Source: an uncultured Rhizobiaceae group bacterium
GTDB taxonomy: Bacteria; Pseudomonadota; Alphaproteobacteria; Rhizobiales; Rhizobiaceae
DNA: 64,000 nt
NCBI GenBank assembly: GCA_947501445.1
Contig: CANMVS010000010.1
Location: 186,001 to 250,000, forward strand
Direction: 5' to 3'
Positions 20,156 through 31,664 of the stretch are shown here, one piece after another (the first letter of the stretch is position 1; every line of letters begins with the position of its first letter). Both the position numbers and the translations under genes were made by a program. The notes below the pieces were generated by a model, which had not been told where the DNA came from, made no database searches, and saw only the letters and a program-made list of their open reading frames with translations.

Positions 20156-21325
20156 ATGCAGGAATTATTATGGTCTTTGAACCTGTTAATACTGGCAGTT
20201 GTTCTGCTGGTGACACTGATCGCGATAGCAGTAATCGCCTATAATCGCTTTATTGTGCGATATGAGACAGAGTGGGTTGCCTGGCCAGACGAAGCAGATT
20301 TCATCGAACCAATTGTCTTACTGCCGGACAATCCAAAGCGCGTACGTATATTGTCGATAGATGGTGGTGCCATCCATGGTTTGGCATCATTGGAGATTCT
20401 GCATCGTCTGGAACAGGAATCGGGACGCTCCATTGCCGAGATGTTTGATTTCGTGGCCGGTACATCCACCGGGGCAATTATCGCAACGCAACTATTGATG
20501 CAGGACGAGCACGGAAATACCACATCGGCCGAGCAGATCATCCAAAACTACCACCAGCTCTCTGACAAGATATTGAGTGCACCTCTTTATCACCGCCTGC
20601 TGACCCTGAACGGTTTGGTCGGCCCGCTGTTTTTGAACCGCACGAAATTTCAAGCCGCGAGGCTGACTTATGGCAAATTGAGAATGGGGGATCTCGTCAG
20701 ACCTCTGCTGATCCCACTTCACACAAAAATGGCACTGGAAACCCGGGTCTTTCGTAACTGGGAGCTTCTGGATGCCAATACCTACCTGGCTCCACTGGTG
20801 TCTGCCGCAACGAGCGTGCCTGCCCTCTTCCCCTCGGTTCGCCTGTTGGGAAGCGTAAGGGACGATGCCCATTACGGCGATGCAGGTCCCTTTCTCAATT
20901 CGCCGTCGCACTATGCCTTTGTCCACGCACGCGTGCACAATCCGCAGGCGGACCAGTTTATACTGGTTTCGGTGGGATCCCGCGTTCAGGTTGAAATGTC
21001 CGAAGAAGCTGCAAAATACGGCGGTATTATTCAGTGGGCCCGTCCGCTGATGGCTATGGCATTTAACGGACAATCCGATGTCAACTCAGAGCTGCTCACG
21101 CATCTGGAAAACGTGCAACTCTACATTCATCTGAATACATTTCATCTGCATGTCGAGATCCCCAAACAATGGGACAGTTTCAACAAGACGGACGCGGCCG
21201 CAGCGGCCATCAGCCATGCCGGCAAGCAATATGCCACCGACAATCATGACAAGATTACGCAAATTGTGGAGCTGCTGACCGCCAAGGACGCACCGCCGAC
21301 GATGCGCCCGGACAGTTCAAAATAA
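20156..21325 (+). CDS. Membrane-anchored patatin-like phospholipase
   Basis: 389 residues. An N-terminal hydrophobic helix (about 5-28) is followed by a patatin domain. The glycine-rich oxyanion segment is LSIDGGAIHGLASL; the nucleophile Ser lies in the GXSXG motif GTSTG (about residue 102); the dyad Asp is in HYGDAGPFLNSP, DAG instead of the usual DGG or DGA. Family enzymes hydrolyse acyl esters of phospholipids or lipids. The replacement of Arg by His in the oxyanion motif is unusual but tolerated in bacterial members. Confidence 0.85.
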   Translation: MQELLWSLNLLILAVVLLVTLIAIAVIAYNRFIVRYETEWVAWPDEADFIEPIVLLPDNPKRVRILSIDGGAIHGLASLEILHRLEQESGRSIAEMFDFVAGTSTGAIIATQLLMQDEHGNTTSAEQIIQNYHQLSDKILSAPLYHRLLTLNGLVGPLFLNRTKFQAARLTYGKLRMGDLVRPLLIPLHTKMALETRVFRNWELLDANTYLAPLVSAATSVPALFPSVRLLGSVRDDAHYGDAGPFLNSPSHYAFVHARVHNPQADQFILVSVGSRVQVEMSEEAAKYGGIIQWARPLMAMAFNGQSDVNSELLTHLENVQLYIHLNTFHLHVEIPKQWDSFNKTDAAAAAISHAGKQYATDNHDKITQIVELLTAKDAPPTMRPDSSK

Positions 21326-21337
21326 CCACCAATTCGC

Positions 21338-21395
21338 TGGAGCAATTCAGCTTTTGACGGGATCGGCAAAACCTGAATGTATCAACAAACCCTAG
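21338..21395 (-). repeat. RIME-like repeat, half copy C
   Basis: Only the CAATTCAG...CTGAATG palindrome and a few following bases of the family remain, in minus orientation. The right edge CCCTAG holds the TAG stop codon of the HPPD-like gene. Confidence 0.75.
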
Positions 21396-22681
21396 TCAAA
21401 TACATGCCCGTGTTCGTAGCGCTCGTCTTTTCCCGCAGCCTCTGTCAATGAGGCGACATTGGCCTTGGTAAAGAACCCATCAAATTTCTTGCAGCGCTCA
21501 ATATACTCGGTAATCAGCAAAGTGTGCTGCGAGTGCTTTGAGAATATCTGTTTGAGATCGGGCGAATCCTTACATTCCCCCACGACATGAGCGAGAAATG
21601 CGACCCCCTGTTGCCCAAGCACACCGACAACATAGTCGACATTCTTCTGACCGGAATCATGATCACCATCCAGCACTTCTACGGCCATATGGTGCAATCG
21701 GCGACCATAGTTCCTGACAAAATCCTCAGTCGGCATGGGAAGCCCCTCAAAAGAATTCACAAAGGACGGCGTATTGTTGGCGGTGAAGACCTTGGCTGGC
21801 GACATCTTGTCATCGGTGACTGTCGGGCAGCGCGTCACATTGGTGGAAGAATTCATTTCGGAGATATTATAGGCACCCCAGAAATAGTAAGGAACCATTG
21901 TCAGGAATTCCAAAATGGCATCTTCACGTTCACCGGCAAGCACGCGCGTTGCCATGTGATCATAACCAAGCATCAAATCCAGCAATCCATGCTGTTCGGA
22001 GAATTCAGATGATTTATCCAACAGTTCATGATCAGCGGCTGCAAGCTTGATCGGTGCCCCCAGTGCCAGGGATGACGGATCATCGAATTCAGCGGATGAA
22101 TAGCCGACCCGATTGCCGGTGAAATCTGAAACAGTGGAAAACAGCATATTGTCCGCTGTGAAAATCTGGTTCTTCGTATCGCCCTTTTCCTCCAGCCTTA
22201 TATACTGAGATTCAAGCGTTTTACGCAGTGAATTGGTGTCAGAGCAGCCGAAAATTTCTCCGATATAACGCGTATTGGGTTTTTTGCGTGAGAGCGGATA
22301 AAGACAGTTCAGCCGCTTGATGTAATCCTCATAGGAAGCAGAACTCGGCTCAAGCATGATGAGCGTCGGAAATCCGGACTTGTTGAGCAGGACATGGCAT
22401 CGGTGCGTATCGTTCTGGAAACTGGAATGATATCTGTAAGGCGTCATCCGGTGCAGTTCGGCCAATGTGGATATACCATCACCAGCTTCGACCTGAATGA
22501 TGATAGCATTCATTGTGCCAACCAGATCATTTACGCCACTGGCGCTTCTGCGCTCATAAATCTTGCCGCGATATTCTTCAAAAAAATCAGAGTTTTTCTT
22601 GTCACCATTTGGTGTGTAATTCACATAGTCGAAATGCATATATTCCAGCCCTTCTCGTCTCGGCAACTCAATTTGTGGCAA
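21392..22681 (-). CDS. HPPD-like VOC-superfamily non-haem iron oxygenase
   Basis: 429 residues. The C-terminal half resembles 4-hydroxyphenylpyruvate dioxygenase and related alpha-keto-acid oxygenases. His242 in GYDHMATRV, His331 in RRLHHMAVEV and Glu392 in LITEYIERC occupy the positions of the 2-His-1-Glu iron triad. The QIFSKHS, FDGFFTKANVASL and C-terminal DERYEHGHVFD also look HPPD-like. The N-terminal 230 residues are much more divergent and longer than in standard HPPD. The ATG abuts the malic enzyme stop, so the two genes are probably co-transcribed. Substrate unknown. Confidence 0.7.
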   Translation of the reverse strand: MPQIELPRREGLEYMHFDYVNYTPNGDKKNSDFFEEYRGKIYERRSASGVNDLVGTMNAIIIQVEAGDGISTLAELHRMTPYRYHSSFQNDTHRCHVLLNKSGFPTLIMLEPSSASYEDYIKRLNCLYPLSRKKPNTRYIGEIFGCSDTNSLRKTLESQYIRLEEKGDTKNQIFTADNMLFSTVSDFTGNRVGYSSAEFDDPSSLALGAPIKLAAADHELLDKSSEFSEQHGLLDLMLGYDHMATRVLAGEREDAILEFLTMVPYYFWGAYNISEMNSSTNVTRCPTVTDDKMSPAKVFTANNTPSFVNSFEGLPMPTEDFVRNYGRRLHHMAVEVLDGDHDSGQKNVDYVVGVLGQQGVAFLAHVVGECKDSPDLKQIFSKHSQHTLLITEYIERCKKFDGFFTKANVASLTEAAGKDERYEHGHVFD

Positions 22682-24337
22682 TCAATAGGACGGTTCCCAT
22701 ACGGTAGCATCTATCTTTGTTTTAAGCACTACATCGGTTTGATTGGCCGCGACCCCATCAGTGCAGGCCTGTTTGGCAACGGCCAAAGCTACAGCCTTGC
22801 TGACGCTGCGGATATCGGCGATATTTGGCAATAGTGACGCACCTGCCTTGTCTGACACTGGTGTCATGTGAGCCAGCGTTTCAGCGGCAGCCATAAACAT
22901 ATTATCTGTTACCCTGGATGCACCACCAGCGATAATGCCGAGCCCCATTCCCGGGAAAATATATGTATTGTTGCTTTGGGCAATCGTATATGTCTGCCCG
23001 CCCTGCTGTACCGGTGCAAATGGACTTCCGGTGGCAACAAGTGCCCGTCCGTCAGTCCACTTCAAAATATCAGCCGGCACGGCTTCGGCACGCGATGTCG
23101 GATTGGACATCGGAAAAATAACCGGCCGCTCACTTTGTGCGGCCATGGCACGTATGACCTCTTCAGTGAACAGCCCCGGTTGGCCCGAAACGCCAATCAG
23201 AACAGTTGCCCCGCAATTTTCGATGACAGACCTCAGACCGATCTCGCCATTCGCACCCATCCAGCCACGGACCTTATCCAGTGGCTGAGTCAATTTTTGC
23301 TGGAATGGCATCAGGCCTTTCATGCCATCGTGGAGCAGACCGTGCCGATCAACCATGAATATGCGCGCACGAGCGTCTGCCTCATCTGCACCGTCCCTGA
23401 CCATCGATCGAATGGTTTGTTCAGCAATTCCGGCACCGGCCGATCCAGCGCCAAGAAATACCACCCGGTGATCACGCATACGTACATTGGCCGCTTTTGC
23501 TGCGGCAATGAGCGTTCCGACTGCAACTGCCGCAGTACCCTGAATATCGTCATTGAACATACACAGCTGGTCGCGGTAGGTATCCAGCAGGGGAGCTGCG
23601 TGTGGCAGCGCAAAGTCTTCGAACTGCAACAGCACATTGGGCCAGCGCTTTTTGACCGCCTGCACGAATGAATCAACAAATTCGAAGTAGTCATCGCCGG
23701 TAATGCGTTCATGGCGCCAGCCGATATAAAGCGGGTCTGCCAGACGTTCCTTGTTGTTGGTGCCGGCATCAAGCATGATAGGCAGCGTATGGCCCGGATT
23801 AATTCCACCGGCTGCCGTATAGAGCGACAATTTGCCAATCGGGATGCCCATACCACCAGCACCCTGATCTCCCAGTCCCAGAATTCGCTCACCGTCGGTT
23901 ACGACTATGGCTTTAACATCCTGACACGGCGCATTGCCCAGCATATCATAGATCTGATGTCGCTCGGGATACGAAAGAAACAACCCCCGAGGTCGTCGGT
24001 AAATCTCACTGAATTTCTGGCAGGCCGCCCCAACGACCGGCGTATAGATAACCGGCATCATTTCAAAAATATGATCGGTTACAAGTCGATAAAAAAGTGT
24101 TTCATTTGTGTCCTGTAGCGCGCGCATGAATATATGCCGTTCAAGCGGACTGGTTTTCGACGTGAAAGCCTCATAGGCCCTCTCAACCTGCTCATCAAGA
24201 GGTTCAACCTGAGGTGGCAAGAGCCCAAGCAAACCCAATTCCTTGCGTTCTTTTTCCGAAAACGCGGTTCCCTTGTTGCGCAAAGGGTCGTTGAGGAGTT
24301 CATAACCCGTCAAAGGGGTCGCGGATAAATCAGCCAT
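22682..24337 (-). CDS. maeA: NAD-type malic enzyme (MaeA/SfcA family)
   Basis: Oxidative decarboxylation of malate to pyruvate. From ATG 24337, with AGGA 7 bases upstream, it has 551 residues, the size of the large non-MaeB class. Motifs: PVIYTPVVG, the catalytic block [21 protein letters not shown], metal-binding FEDF and [10 protein letters not shown], and the Rossmann [12 protein letters not shown]. An in-frame TTG two codons upstream is possible. It is the first gene of a likely two-gene operon with the HPPD-like oxygenase. Confidence 0.93.
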   Translation of the reverse strand: MADLSATPLTGYELLNDPLRNKGTAFSEKERKELGLLGLLPPQVEPLDEQVERAYEAFTSKTSPLERHIFMRALQDTNETLFYRLVTDHIFEMMPVIYTPVVGAACQKFSEIYRRPRGLFLSYPERHQIYDMLGNAPCQDVKAIVVTDGERILGLGDQGAGGMGIPIGKLSLYTAAGGINPGHTLPIMLDAGTNNKERLADPLYIGWRHERITGDDYFEFVDSFVQAVKKRWPNVLLQFEDFALPHAAPLLDTYRDQLCMFNDDIQGTAAVAVGTLIAAAKAANVRMRDHRVVFLGAGSAGAGIAEQTIRSMVRDGADEADARARIFMVDRHGLLHDGMKGLMPFQQKLTQPLDKVRGWMGANGEIGLRSVIENCGATVLIGVSGQPGLFTEEVIRAMAAQSERPVIFPMSNPTSRAEAVPADILKWTDGRALVATGSPFAPVQQGGQTYTIAQSNNTYIFPGMGLGIIAGGASRVTDNMFMAAAETLAHMTPVSDKAGASLLPNIADIRSVSKAVALAVAKQACTDGVAANQTDVVLKTKIDATVWEPSY

Positions 24338-24613
24338 GGGCAATCCTGAAATAGAGTTACGTGATCATCAATTGGCAATCAAAAACGAGTATTCGACATA
24401 CACATTCTGTCGATTTTCAGTTACAAGGCAATGTGTGACTTAAACAAAATTTCCCAATTCAGTATTCACCCATCTAATTGTATGGGCTCTGCGTTAACAG
24501 GGTCTTGATTGAACCGCGGTTGAACGCAGGTTTGTTTGAAATGACACCTCCGGCCAAACGCTAGATAGCGGCTACACTGCAGGAAACACGATCGATCCTG
24601 CACTGGCATTTAC

Positions 24614-25555
24614 TTACTGCGGGTCGGAAAATGCCTCGACGACATGCCGCTCACCCAGCATGAACGCGTCGGCAACATGCATCAGTGGTGCAACATCAAT
24701 GTCACTTTCTGCCTCACGCAATAGTTGAGAAAACCGCGCATAAATGCCTTCATATTCTGCTGCCGGCTGCTCCATGATCAGCCTGTCATCAATGCGAAGC
24801 ACACAACCGCCATCGCTCATGAACAAATTTCCCTCTGTTGTCTCGACGCCGATATCCCAACGCTGAATTCCCTCATGACGCCAATCAAACACGGCGTTTA
24901 TGTGTGGAGTTGCTGCGCTGTAAAACGCCAGAGATGCTGCAATGGGCGTGTGACAATTTGCCGGGAATTCAAGTCGCGAATTTGTCAGGAATATTTCCAT
25001 CGGCAGGATGTCAGTCAATATCGACAGCGCATTAATGCCCGGATCGAAAACACCCAGCCCGCCCGCCTCCCATATCCATTTTTGCCCCGGATGCCAGCGC
25101 CGCACATCCTCTTTCCAAATGATCTCGACTTTGCTGATCTGCTTGCCAACCAACCACTTCTTCGCCGTTTCAACTGCCGGGGCAAAGCGTGAATGCCAGG
25201 CAGCAAAAAGAACACAATCCTTTTGTCTGGCCAGTGCAGACAAGGATGCTACCTCGCTCAAAGTCGCACCGGGCGGTTTTTCCAAAAGGACATGCTTTCC
25301 GCTTGCCAATGCTTTTTGCGCGAATGCAAACCGCGCCTGTGGCGGCATACACAAGGATACGGCGGAAATTTCCGGCCGCTGAACAATCAGTTCATCAATC
25401 GTATCAAAATTTTCAACACCTTCTACGCCGCCGCTGTTACTGACGGTCGCCGCCAGTGAAAAACCGGCATTGCTGGCTATGGATGGAATGTGCTGATCCC
25501 GGGCTATCTTTCCCACACCGACAATCGCGATCTGATGAGGTGTTTTCTGCTGCAT
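24614..25555 (-). CDS. Gfo/Idh/MocA oxidoreductase, probable D-galactose 1-dehydrogenase
   Basis: 313 residues, cytoplasmic NAD(P)-dependent sugar dehydrogenase. N-terminal Rossmann fold IAIVGVGKIARDQHIPSI, the EKPPGATLSE motif with the catalytic Lys at about residue 95, and GGLGVFDPGINALSIL in the substrate domain. These closely match rhizobial galactose 1-dehydrogenases of the De Ley-Doudoroff pathway. No other galactose genes are adjacent, so the physiological substrate is inferred from family resemblance. Confidence 0.8.
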   Translation of the reverse strand: MQQKTPHQIAIVGVGKIARDQHIPSIASNAGFSLAATVSNSGGVEGVENFDTIDELIVQRPEISAVSLCMPPQARFAFAQKALASGKHVLLEKPPGATLSEVASLSALARQKDCVLFAAWHSRFAPAVETAKKWLVGKQISKVEIIWKEDVRRWHPGQKWIWEAGGLGVFDPGINALSILTDILPMEIFLTNSRLEFPANCHTPIAASLAFYSAATPHINAVFDWRHEGIQRWDIGVETTEGNLFMSDGGCVLRIDDRLIMEQPAAEYEGIYARFSQLLREAESDIDVAPLMHVADAFMLGERHVVEAFSDPQ

Positions 25556-25815
25556 TCAAAAGCTCCCGGGTAATTACTCCACCGGGCTTATTTGAGGCAA
25601 TTCTCCTCAATGCGTTTGCTCCAATGGTATCGACGCTTGAATACATCAAACCTGACGGCGTTCAAGCGCTAACCAATGGTTCGGGCTGAAAAGAAAGGAA
25701 AGGCAATGATTGAAATGGAACAGTATTGTGAATGTACAGATCAATCCTATTGATTGGACGCTGCATGCGGTCGGCGCTAGGTGCTTGGGTACAATCTGAA
25801 AAATCGGAGTATCGC

Positions 25816-26715
25816 GTGAGCCAGAGCGAAATTGCCATGAATACCAAGATGCAGCGCGGTCCTGTCCTTGCAATGGCACTCGGGTTTATCGGAATAGTCA
25901 TTTTTGGCGCAACTTTGCCAATCACGCATATCGGCCTTGCTGGTTTCAGCCCGTGGTTTTTGACATTCTCGCGTGCTGTCATAGCAGCTACAGCGGCAAT
26001 GTTGTTTCTTGTCATCGGTCGTCACGCGCTACCCAAATCAAAAATTCCGGAGATATTTCTTGCAGGTCTGTTGGTTGTTTTCGGGTTCCCCGGCTTTGCG
26101 ACCCTGGCCATGCAAACCGTCCCCGCCAGTCATGGCGGCGTTATTCTGGGTCTATTGCCGTTGATGACGGCAGTATTTGCGGCCCTGTTTGGTGGCGAAA
26201 AACCCGGACCTCTTTTCTGGACATTTGGCATTTTGGGTGCCGTTTTGGTGGTGACTTACGCCATGCTGCAATCGGCGTTTTCGCCAAAAACCGGCGATTT
26301 CTGGCTCCTGGCAGCGGGCATCACCGTCTCCCTTGGCTATGTTCTCATGGGACGGCTGTCGCGGACCATGTCCGGTGGTACAGCCATTTCCTGGGCGCTT
26401 GTGCTGACCCTGCCAATTTCCATGGTCGGCACAGTCTGGAACTGGCAAGCCGGAATCATGCAGCCCGATGCCGCATCGCTTTGGGCCTTGGCCTATCTCG
26501 GCTTGTTTTCAATGTTTGGCGGGTTCCTGTTCTGGAATGCAGGCCTTGCCATGGGTGGCATCGCCCGGGTCGGGCAGGTTCAACTTCTGCAGACCTTCGT
26601 GACACTTGCTTTTTCCGCGCTCCTGCTCGGCGAACATATTTCTACGACAACCCTTGCTTTTGCAGTCGCTATTGGCGCTGTTGTGTGGATTGGACGAAAA
26701 ACACGCATTTCCTGA
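25816..26715 (+). CDS. EamA/DMT-family permease
   Basis: Ten-helix inner-membrane transporter of the drug/metabolite superfamily with two EamA repeats, 299 residues from GTG 25816. I choose GTG because GGAG lies 6 bases upstream; ATG 25837 or 25849 downstream lack a clear site, and the ATG/GTG candidates further upstream add a non-hydrophobic extension. Substrate unknown; family members mostly export metabolites. Divergent from the galactose dehydrogenase gene across a 260-bp gap. Confidence 0.85.
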   Translation: MSQSEIAMNTKMQRGPVLAMALGFIGIVIFGATLPITHIGLAGFSPWFLTFSRAVIAATAAMLFLVIGRHALPKSKIPEIFLAGLLVVFGFPGFATLAMQTVPASHGGVILGLLPLMTAVFAALFGGEKPGPLFWTFGILGAVLVVTYAMLQSAFSPKTGDFWLLAAGITVSLGYVLMGRLSRTMSGGTAISWALVLTLPISMVGTVWNWQAGIMQPDAASLWALAYLGLFSMFGGFLFWNAGLAMGGIARVGQVQLLQTFVTLAFSALLLGEHISTTTLAFAVAIGAVVWIGRKTRIS

Positions 26716-26847
26716 GTTGTGATTTATCCGGCAATGAAATTACAAGATTGACATGCACTGCATATGGGCTGTGTGCGAGCGCCACATTGCTATGGACAGC
26801 AGCACACCCGGCGTGCATTTTTGCGACAAACAGTAGGAGAAACCGGG

Positions 26848-29800
26848 ATGGGCGCGAAGTGGGATTTCTGGATCGATCGTGGCGGCACATTTACCGATAT
26901 CGTTGGTCGGTCGCCCGACGGGTCATTGACCCAGAAAAAACTGCTTTCAGAAAATCCGGAAGCCTATGACGATGCAGCTATTCAGGGCATTCGCGCGCTG
27001 TTGGAAATCCCTGGCGATGAACCGGTGCCCGGTAACCTCATCAACGAGGTCAAAATGGGTACAACCGTTGCCACGAATGCATTGCTTGAACGAAAGGGTG
27101 ATCGAACGCTGCTGGTGATCACCAGGGGCTTTCGTGACGCCCTGAGAATAGCCTATCAGGCGCGGCCGGATATTTTTGCCAAGGAAATCATCCTTCCCGA
27201 ACAACTCTATGAGCGTGTTATTGAAGTCGACGAGCGCGTGCGGGCGGACGGCACCCTTGAGGTGGTTCCGCATGAACAAGACATTGCACCCCAGCTGCAG
27301 GCCGCAAGGGACGATGGCATTGATGCGGTGGCAATCGTCTTCATGCACGCCTGGAACTATCCCTCACACGAGTTGTATGTGGCCAGCCTTGCAAGAAAGA
27401 CCGGGTTTTCCCAGATATCAGTCAGTCACGATATCTCCCCGCTGGCCAAATTGGTCGGGCGCGGTGACACAACTGTGGTTGATGCCTATCTTTCACCCAT
27501 TTTGCGGCGCTATGTGGATGAAGTCGCCAGAGCATTGGGTGCCACAAATCAGACCGATGGTGGTTCAGGCCCATCACTGAAATTCATGATGTCATCAGGA
27601 GGGCTGACCGCGGCCAATCTGTTCCAGGGCAAGGATGCCATTTTGTCGGGTCCGGCAGGCGGCGTTGTTGGCATGGTCGAAACCGCACAACTCGCCGGGT
27701 TCGATAAAGTCATTGGCTTCGACATGGGTGGCACCTCCACGGATGTGGCGCATTTTGACGGTCAGTATGAGCGGGCATTTGATACCGAAGTTGCAGGTGT
27801 TCGCATTCGTGCGCCGATGATGCAGATCCACACGGTGGCAGCCGGTGGCGGGTCCATATTGCACTATGAGGCCGGGCGGTTCAGTGCTGGTCCCGATTCT
27901 GCCGGTGCCGACCCTGGTCCCGCCTGTTATCGACGGGGCGGTCCGCTTGCCGTTACTGATGCCAATGTCATGCTTGGCAAACTGCAACCCGAATTCTTTC
28001 CGGCCATTTTTGGCTCGGCACAAAATGAGCCACTCGACACCGAAGTTGTCAAAGCAAAATTTACCGCACTCGCAGAAGAAATCGGTGATGGGAAATCCCC
28101 CGAAGAAGTAGCCGAAGGTTTTGTCACCGTCGCTGTGGAAAATATGGCCAGTGCCGTCAAGAAAATTTCTGTACAGCGCGGCTATGACGTAACGCGATAT
28201 CTGCTCAATTGTTTTGGCGGTGCGGGCGGTCAACATGCCTGCATGGTAGCCGATGCCCTGGGCATGGAATCCATTTTGATTCATCCTTTTTCGGGTCTTC
28301 TGTCAGCCTATGGCATTGGCATGGCAGGCCTGTTTGCTTCCCGGCAGCAGGCATTGGTCAAACCATTGTCAGAAGATACCAAACCACAGATCACTGCACT
28401 GATTGAGCGATTGTCAGCGGCTGCAAATGAGGAATTGCGCATGCAGCACGTGCCGGATGAGGCCATGGAATCGCGCGCCTTGCTGCAACTGAGATACGAC
28501 GGCACCGATACCACATTGCCCGTCAATTTTGATGATGGTTCGCTTGCAGGTGCCCGCGCCGCTTTTGAAACCGCACACAAGGCTCAGTTCGGTTTCATCT
28601 ATGACAATAAAACCGTCATCGTTGAGGCCGTGTCGGTTGAAAGCCAGGACAACCGCAACAGCGGCCATCACGAACACGACATACCTTTAACAGATGCCTC
28701 CGCGACACCCGGCACCCATGCCGATCTGTATTCCGCTGGTGCATGGTATCGCGCCCCGGTATTCCCACGCGATCATCTGACACCAGGGCAATCCATCGTC
28801 GGCCCGGCGCTTGTTATCGAGGCCAATCAGACCATTGTTGTGGAAGCCGGATGGGGTGCCAGCATCAATTCAAAAGACCACGTTGTGTTGCAACGGGTTG
28901 AAAAACTTCAACGCCAGGACGCAATCGGCACGCTGAATGCTGACCCGATCATGCTTGAGGTATTCAACAACCTGTTTATGTCCATTGCCGAACAGATGGG
29001 CATTACGCTGCAAAACACCGCCTATTCGGTGAATATCAAGGAGCGTCTGGATTTTTCCTGCGCTGTATTTGATCGTAACGGTGCATTGGTCGCCAATGCA
29101 CCCCACATGCCGGTCCATCTCGGGTCCATGGATCGATCGGTTGAAACAATCATCAAACTTAATCAGGGAAACATCCGTCCAGGCGACGTATTTGCTCTCA
29201 ATGCGCCCTACAATGGCGGCACGCACCTTCCCGATATAACCGTGGTCACACCCGTCTTCGATGACACAGGATCAACAATCCTGTTTTACTCGGCTTCACG
29301 CGGTCACCATGCGGATGTGGGTGGCACGGCACCAGGTTCGATGACGCCATTGGCAACCAGTGTCGACGAGGAAGGTGTCCTGATCGACAACTTTCTGATC
29401 GTCGAGCAGGGACAGTTTCGTGAGGAGGCACTCATACGCATTCTGACCGATCACCCATACCCGGTACGCAATGTTCATCAGAATGTGGCAGATCTGAAGG
29501 CGCAGATCGCGGCAAATGAAAAAGGTGTCGCAGAGTTGCGCAAAATGGTCGATGACTTTGGCCTCGATGTTGTTGAAGCCTATATGGGCCATGTCCAGGA
29601 CAATGCCGCCGAAAGCGTTCGTCAGGTCATCGACGCCTTATCCGACAGTGCCTATGAATATGAGACCGACAGCGGCCAGATCATTCGGGTGAAAATAACC
29701 GTCGATCGCAATAAACGCACAGCGACGGTGGATTTTACCGGCACATCACCAGTGATGAAAAACAATTTCAATGCACCGGAGCCGGTAACGCGGGCAGCCG

Positions 29801-30483
29801 TTCTTTATTGTTTCCGGGTGATGGTCGAAGGGTCCATTCCAATGAATGCCGGATGTCTTCGCCCCATTAATATTATTCTACCCGATGACTGCATGCTCAA
29901 ACCGGCCTACCCGGCTGCCGTCGTTGCCGGCAATGTTGAAACGTCCCAGCACGTGACAAATGCACTTTTCGGCGCGCTGGGCGCCATGGCCAACAGCCAG
30001 GGAACAATGAACAATCTTACATTTGGTAATGATCAGTACCAGTATTACGAGACGATCTGCTCCGGCTCACCGGCTGGCCACATGAACAATGGATATGGGT
30101 TTTCCGGCACTTCAGGGGTCCATGTTCACATGACCAATTCACGGTTGACCGATCCGGAAATTCTCGAAATGCGGTTTCCGGTTCTGCTCGAGGACTTTCA
30201 CATTCGCAAAGGCTCCGGTGGCGGCGGCAAATTTTCCGCCGGAGACGGTACAATCCGCACAATCCGTTTTCTTCAAAACATGCAATGCGCAATTTTATCG
30301 TCCCATCGCTATCGTCCTCCCGAAGGCCTTGATGGCGGTGAGAACGGGCAAATGGGCAAGACTGAGGTCAGACGGCTCAATGGTACGGTTGAAACGCTCA
30401 AAGGCTGTGACCAGACCGTTCTGGATGCTGGCGAGGCCGTCATCGTTACCACACCAACCGCCGGTGGCTATGGACGCCCCTGA
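26848..30483 (+). CDS. 5-Oxoprolinase, fused HyuA-HyuB (OPLAH type)
   Basis: ATP-dependent opening of 5-oxo-L-proline to glutamate is the family reaction. 1211 residues from ATG 26848 (AGGAG upstream). Residues 1 to about 690 are hydantoinase [48 protein letters not shown] and [12 protein letters not shown]. The remainder is hydantoinase [36 protein letters not shown] and the [14 protein letters not shown] terminus. The single-chain arrangement favours 5-oxoproline over hydantoin. It stands alone, unlike the split HyuA/HyuB system at 47147-54492. Confidence 0.9.
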   Translation: MGAKWDFWIDRGGTFTDIVGRSPDGSLTQKKLLSENPEAYDDAAIQGIRALLEIPGDEPVPGNLINEVKMGTTVATNALLERKGDRTLLVITRGFRDALRIAYQARPDIFAKEIILPEQLYERVIEVDERVRADGTLEVVPHEQDIAPQLQAARDDGIDAVAIVFMHAWNYPSHELYVASLARKTGFSQISVSHDISPLAKLVGRGDTTVVDAYLSPILRRYVDEVARALGATNQTDGGSGPSLKFMMSSGGLTAANLFQGKDAILSGPAGGVVGMVETAQLAGFDKVIGFDMGGTSTDVAHFDGQYERAFDTEVAGVRIRAPMMQIHTVAAGGGSILHYEAGRFSAGPDSAGADPGPACYRRGGPLAVTDANVMLGKLQPEFFPAIFGSAQNEPLDTEVVKAKFTALAEEIGDGKSPEEVAEGFVTVAVENMASAVKKISVQRGYDVTRYLLNCFGGAGGQHACMVADALGMESILIHPFSGLLSAYGIGMAGLFASRQQALVKPLSEDTKPQITALIERLSAAANEELRMQHVPDEAMESRALLQLRYDGTDTTLPVNFDDGSLAGARAAFETAHKAQFGFIYDNKTVIVEAVSVESQDNRNSGHHEHDIPLTDASATPGTHADLYSAGAWYRAPVFPRDHLTPGQSIVGPALVIEANQTIVVEAGWGASINSKDHVVLQRVEKLQRQDAIGTLNADPIMLEVFNNLFMSIAEQMGITLQNTAYSVNIKERLDFSCAVFDRNGALVANAPHMPVHLGSMDRSVETIIKLNQGNIRPGDVFALNAPYNGGTHLPDITVVTPVFDDTGSTILFYSASRGHHADVGGTAPGSMTPLATSVDEEGVLIDNFLIVEQGQFREEALIRILTDHPYPVRNVHQNVADLKAQIAANEKGVAELRKMVDDFGLDVVEAYMGHVQDNAAESVRQVIDALSDSAYEYETDSGQIIRVKITVDRNKRTATVDFTGTSPVMKNNFNAPEPVTRAAVLYCFRVMVEGSIPMNAGCLRPINIILPDDCMLKPAYPAAVVAGNVETSQHVTNALFGALGAMANSQGTMNNLTFGNDQYQYYETICSGSPAGHMNNGYGFSGTSGVHVHMTNSRLTDPEILEMRFPVLLEDFHIRKGSGGGGKFSAGDGTIRTIRFLQNMQCAILSSHRYRPPEGLDGGENGQMGKTEVRRLNGTVETLKGCDQTVLDAGEAVIVTTPTAGGYGRP

Positions 30484-30573
30484 ACCTTGCACCGGTGCAC
30501 AATCGCATAATGGTCTCCTGTGCATTGCCGATGATCCCCTTGTGGGAACAGGCCATTCAGCATGCCCTTTCCA

Positions 30574-30679
30574 TTTGGAGCAATTCAGGTTTTGACGGAA
30601 TCGTCAAAACCGGAGTGCATCAGCACAACCAAAGGCCGGCACCCTGGACCCGCTTCTGACAATAGGTGAAACGGTCTGG
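30574..30679 (-). repeat. RIME-like two-palindrome repeat, copy D
   Basis: Full-length, somewhat diverged copy in minus orientation: GGAGCAATTCAGGTTTTG at the left and GGTGAAACGGTCTGG at the right. It lies 90 bp after the oxoprolinase stop and may act as a 3' boundary. Confidence 0.85.
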
Positions 30680-30771
30680 AACCGGTCCATTCACACGGGG
30701 CGATTTGAATTATCACAGAAAAGCTCTAAAACGCTCTGCAACGCTCATAAAGTGATTCGGACAGGTACAAC

Positions 30772-31548
30772 ATGCTGCCCTACGGGATTGTTCTGCTTCC
30801 GCTGTTCTTGCTTCTGGCGTCGTGCACGACGTCTGATCTGGGGCTGGAAACTATTGTTTCACCTTCCAGATATGATGACGCAGACCCGCAAAATTTCGGC
30901 CATAAACATCCCGCAAAACATGACATCCATGGCATTGATGTTTCCAAGTGGCAAGGTGACATCAACTGGCGCCAATTGCGCAAGGCCGACATTGCATTCG
31001 CCTATATCAAGTCAACGGAGGGAGGCGATCATGTGGATGACCGCTTCCGGGAATACTGGCGCGGCGCAAAACGAGCCGGCATTCCGCGCGGTGCCTATCA
31101 CTTCTACTATTTCTGCCGCTCCGCAAGGGAGCAGGCTCAATGGTTTATAAAAAACACGCCCAAAGATCCAAGCGCGCTCCCCCCGGTTCTGGACATTGAG
31201 TGGAACCATCAGTCAAAGACCTGCAAATTGAGGCCGGAACCTGCAAAAGTTCGCCGCGATATGAAAACTTTTTTGCGGCTGATCGAGGCACACTACGGCA
31301 AGCGGCCGATGATCTATACGACGGTTGATTTTCACCGGCAAAACCTTCAGGGACACCTTAACAACTACAGGTTCTGGGTTCGCTCCGTCGCAGATCACCC
31401 CGACCAGACCTATCCGCAACGCGACTGGCATTTTTGGCAATATACCGGCACCGGTCGGGTTCCAGGCATATCGGGTGATACGGACATCAATGTTTTTGTT
31501 GGCGGCAAGGATGCCTGGCGTGAGTGGCTGGATAATGAAACCAATTAG
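30772..31548 (+). CDS. GH25 lysozyme-family lipoprotein
   Basis: Muramidase-type hydrolase. 258 residues with a short lipoprotein signal; lipobox LASC, Cys at about residue 18. The GH25 barrel shows GIDVSKWQGDINW, KSTEGGDHVD, GAYHFYYFC and the catalytic Asp/Glu block PVLDIEWN (about residues 139-144), then WQYTGTG near the end. A lipid-anchored GH25 could remodel periplasmic peptidoglycan. The next gene is an MltB-like transglycosylase in the same direction. Confidence 0.88.
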   Translation: MLPYGIVLLPLFLLLASCTTSDLGLETIVSPSRYDDADPQNFGHKHPAKHDIHGIDVSKWQGDINWRQLRKADIAFAYIKSTEGGDHVDDRFREYWRGAKRAGIPRGAYHFYYFCRSAREQAQWFIKNTPKDPSALPPVLDIEWNHQSKTCKLRPEPAKVRRDMKTFLRLIEAHYGKRPMIYTTVDFHRQNLQGHLNNYRFWVRSVADHPDQTYPQRDWHFWQYTGTGRVPGISGDTDINVFVGGKDAWREWLDNETN

Positions 31549-31664
31549 GCATTACAAAATCCGCAAGTTGATACTGGGGTATCCACCACGGTAGATTTGG
31601 AACTGACGTGCAACACCAACGCTTTCAACATCAGCATGAATGAGCATTTATTCAGAGGGCAAAT

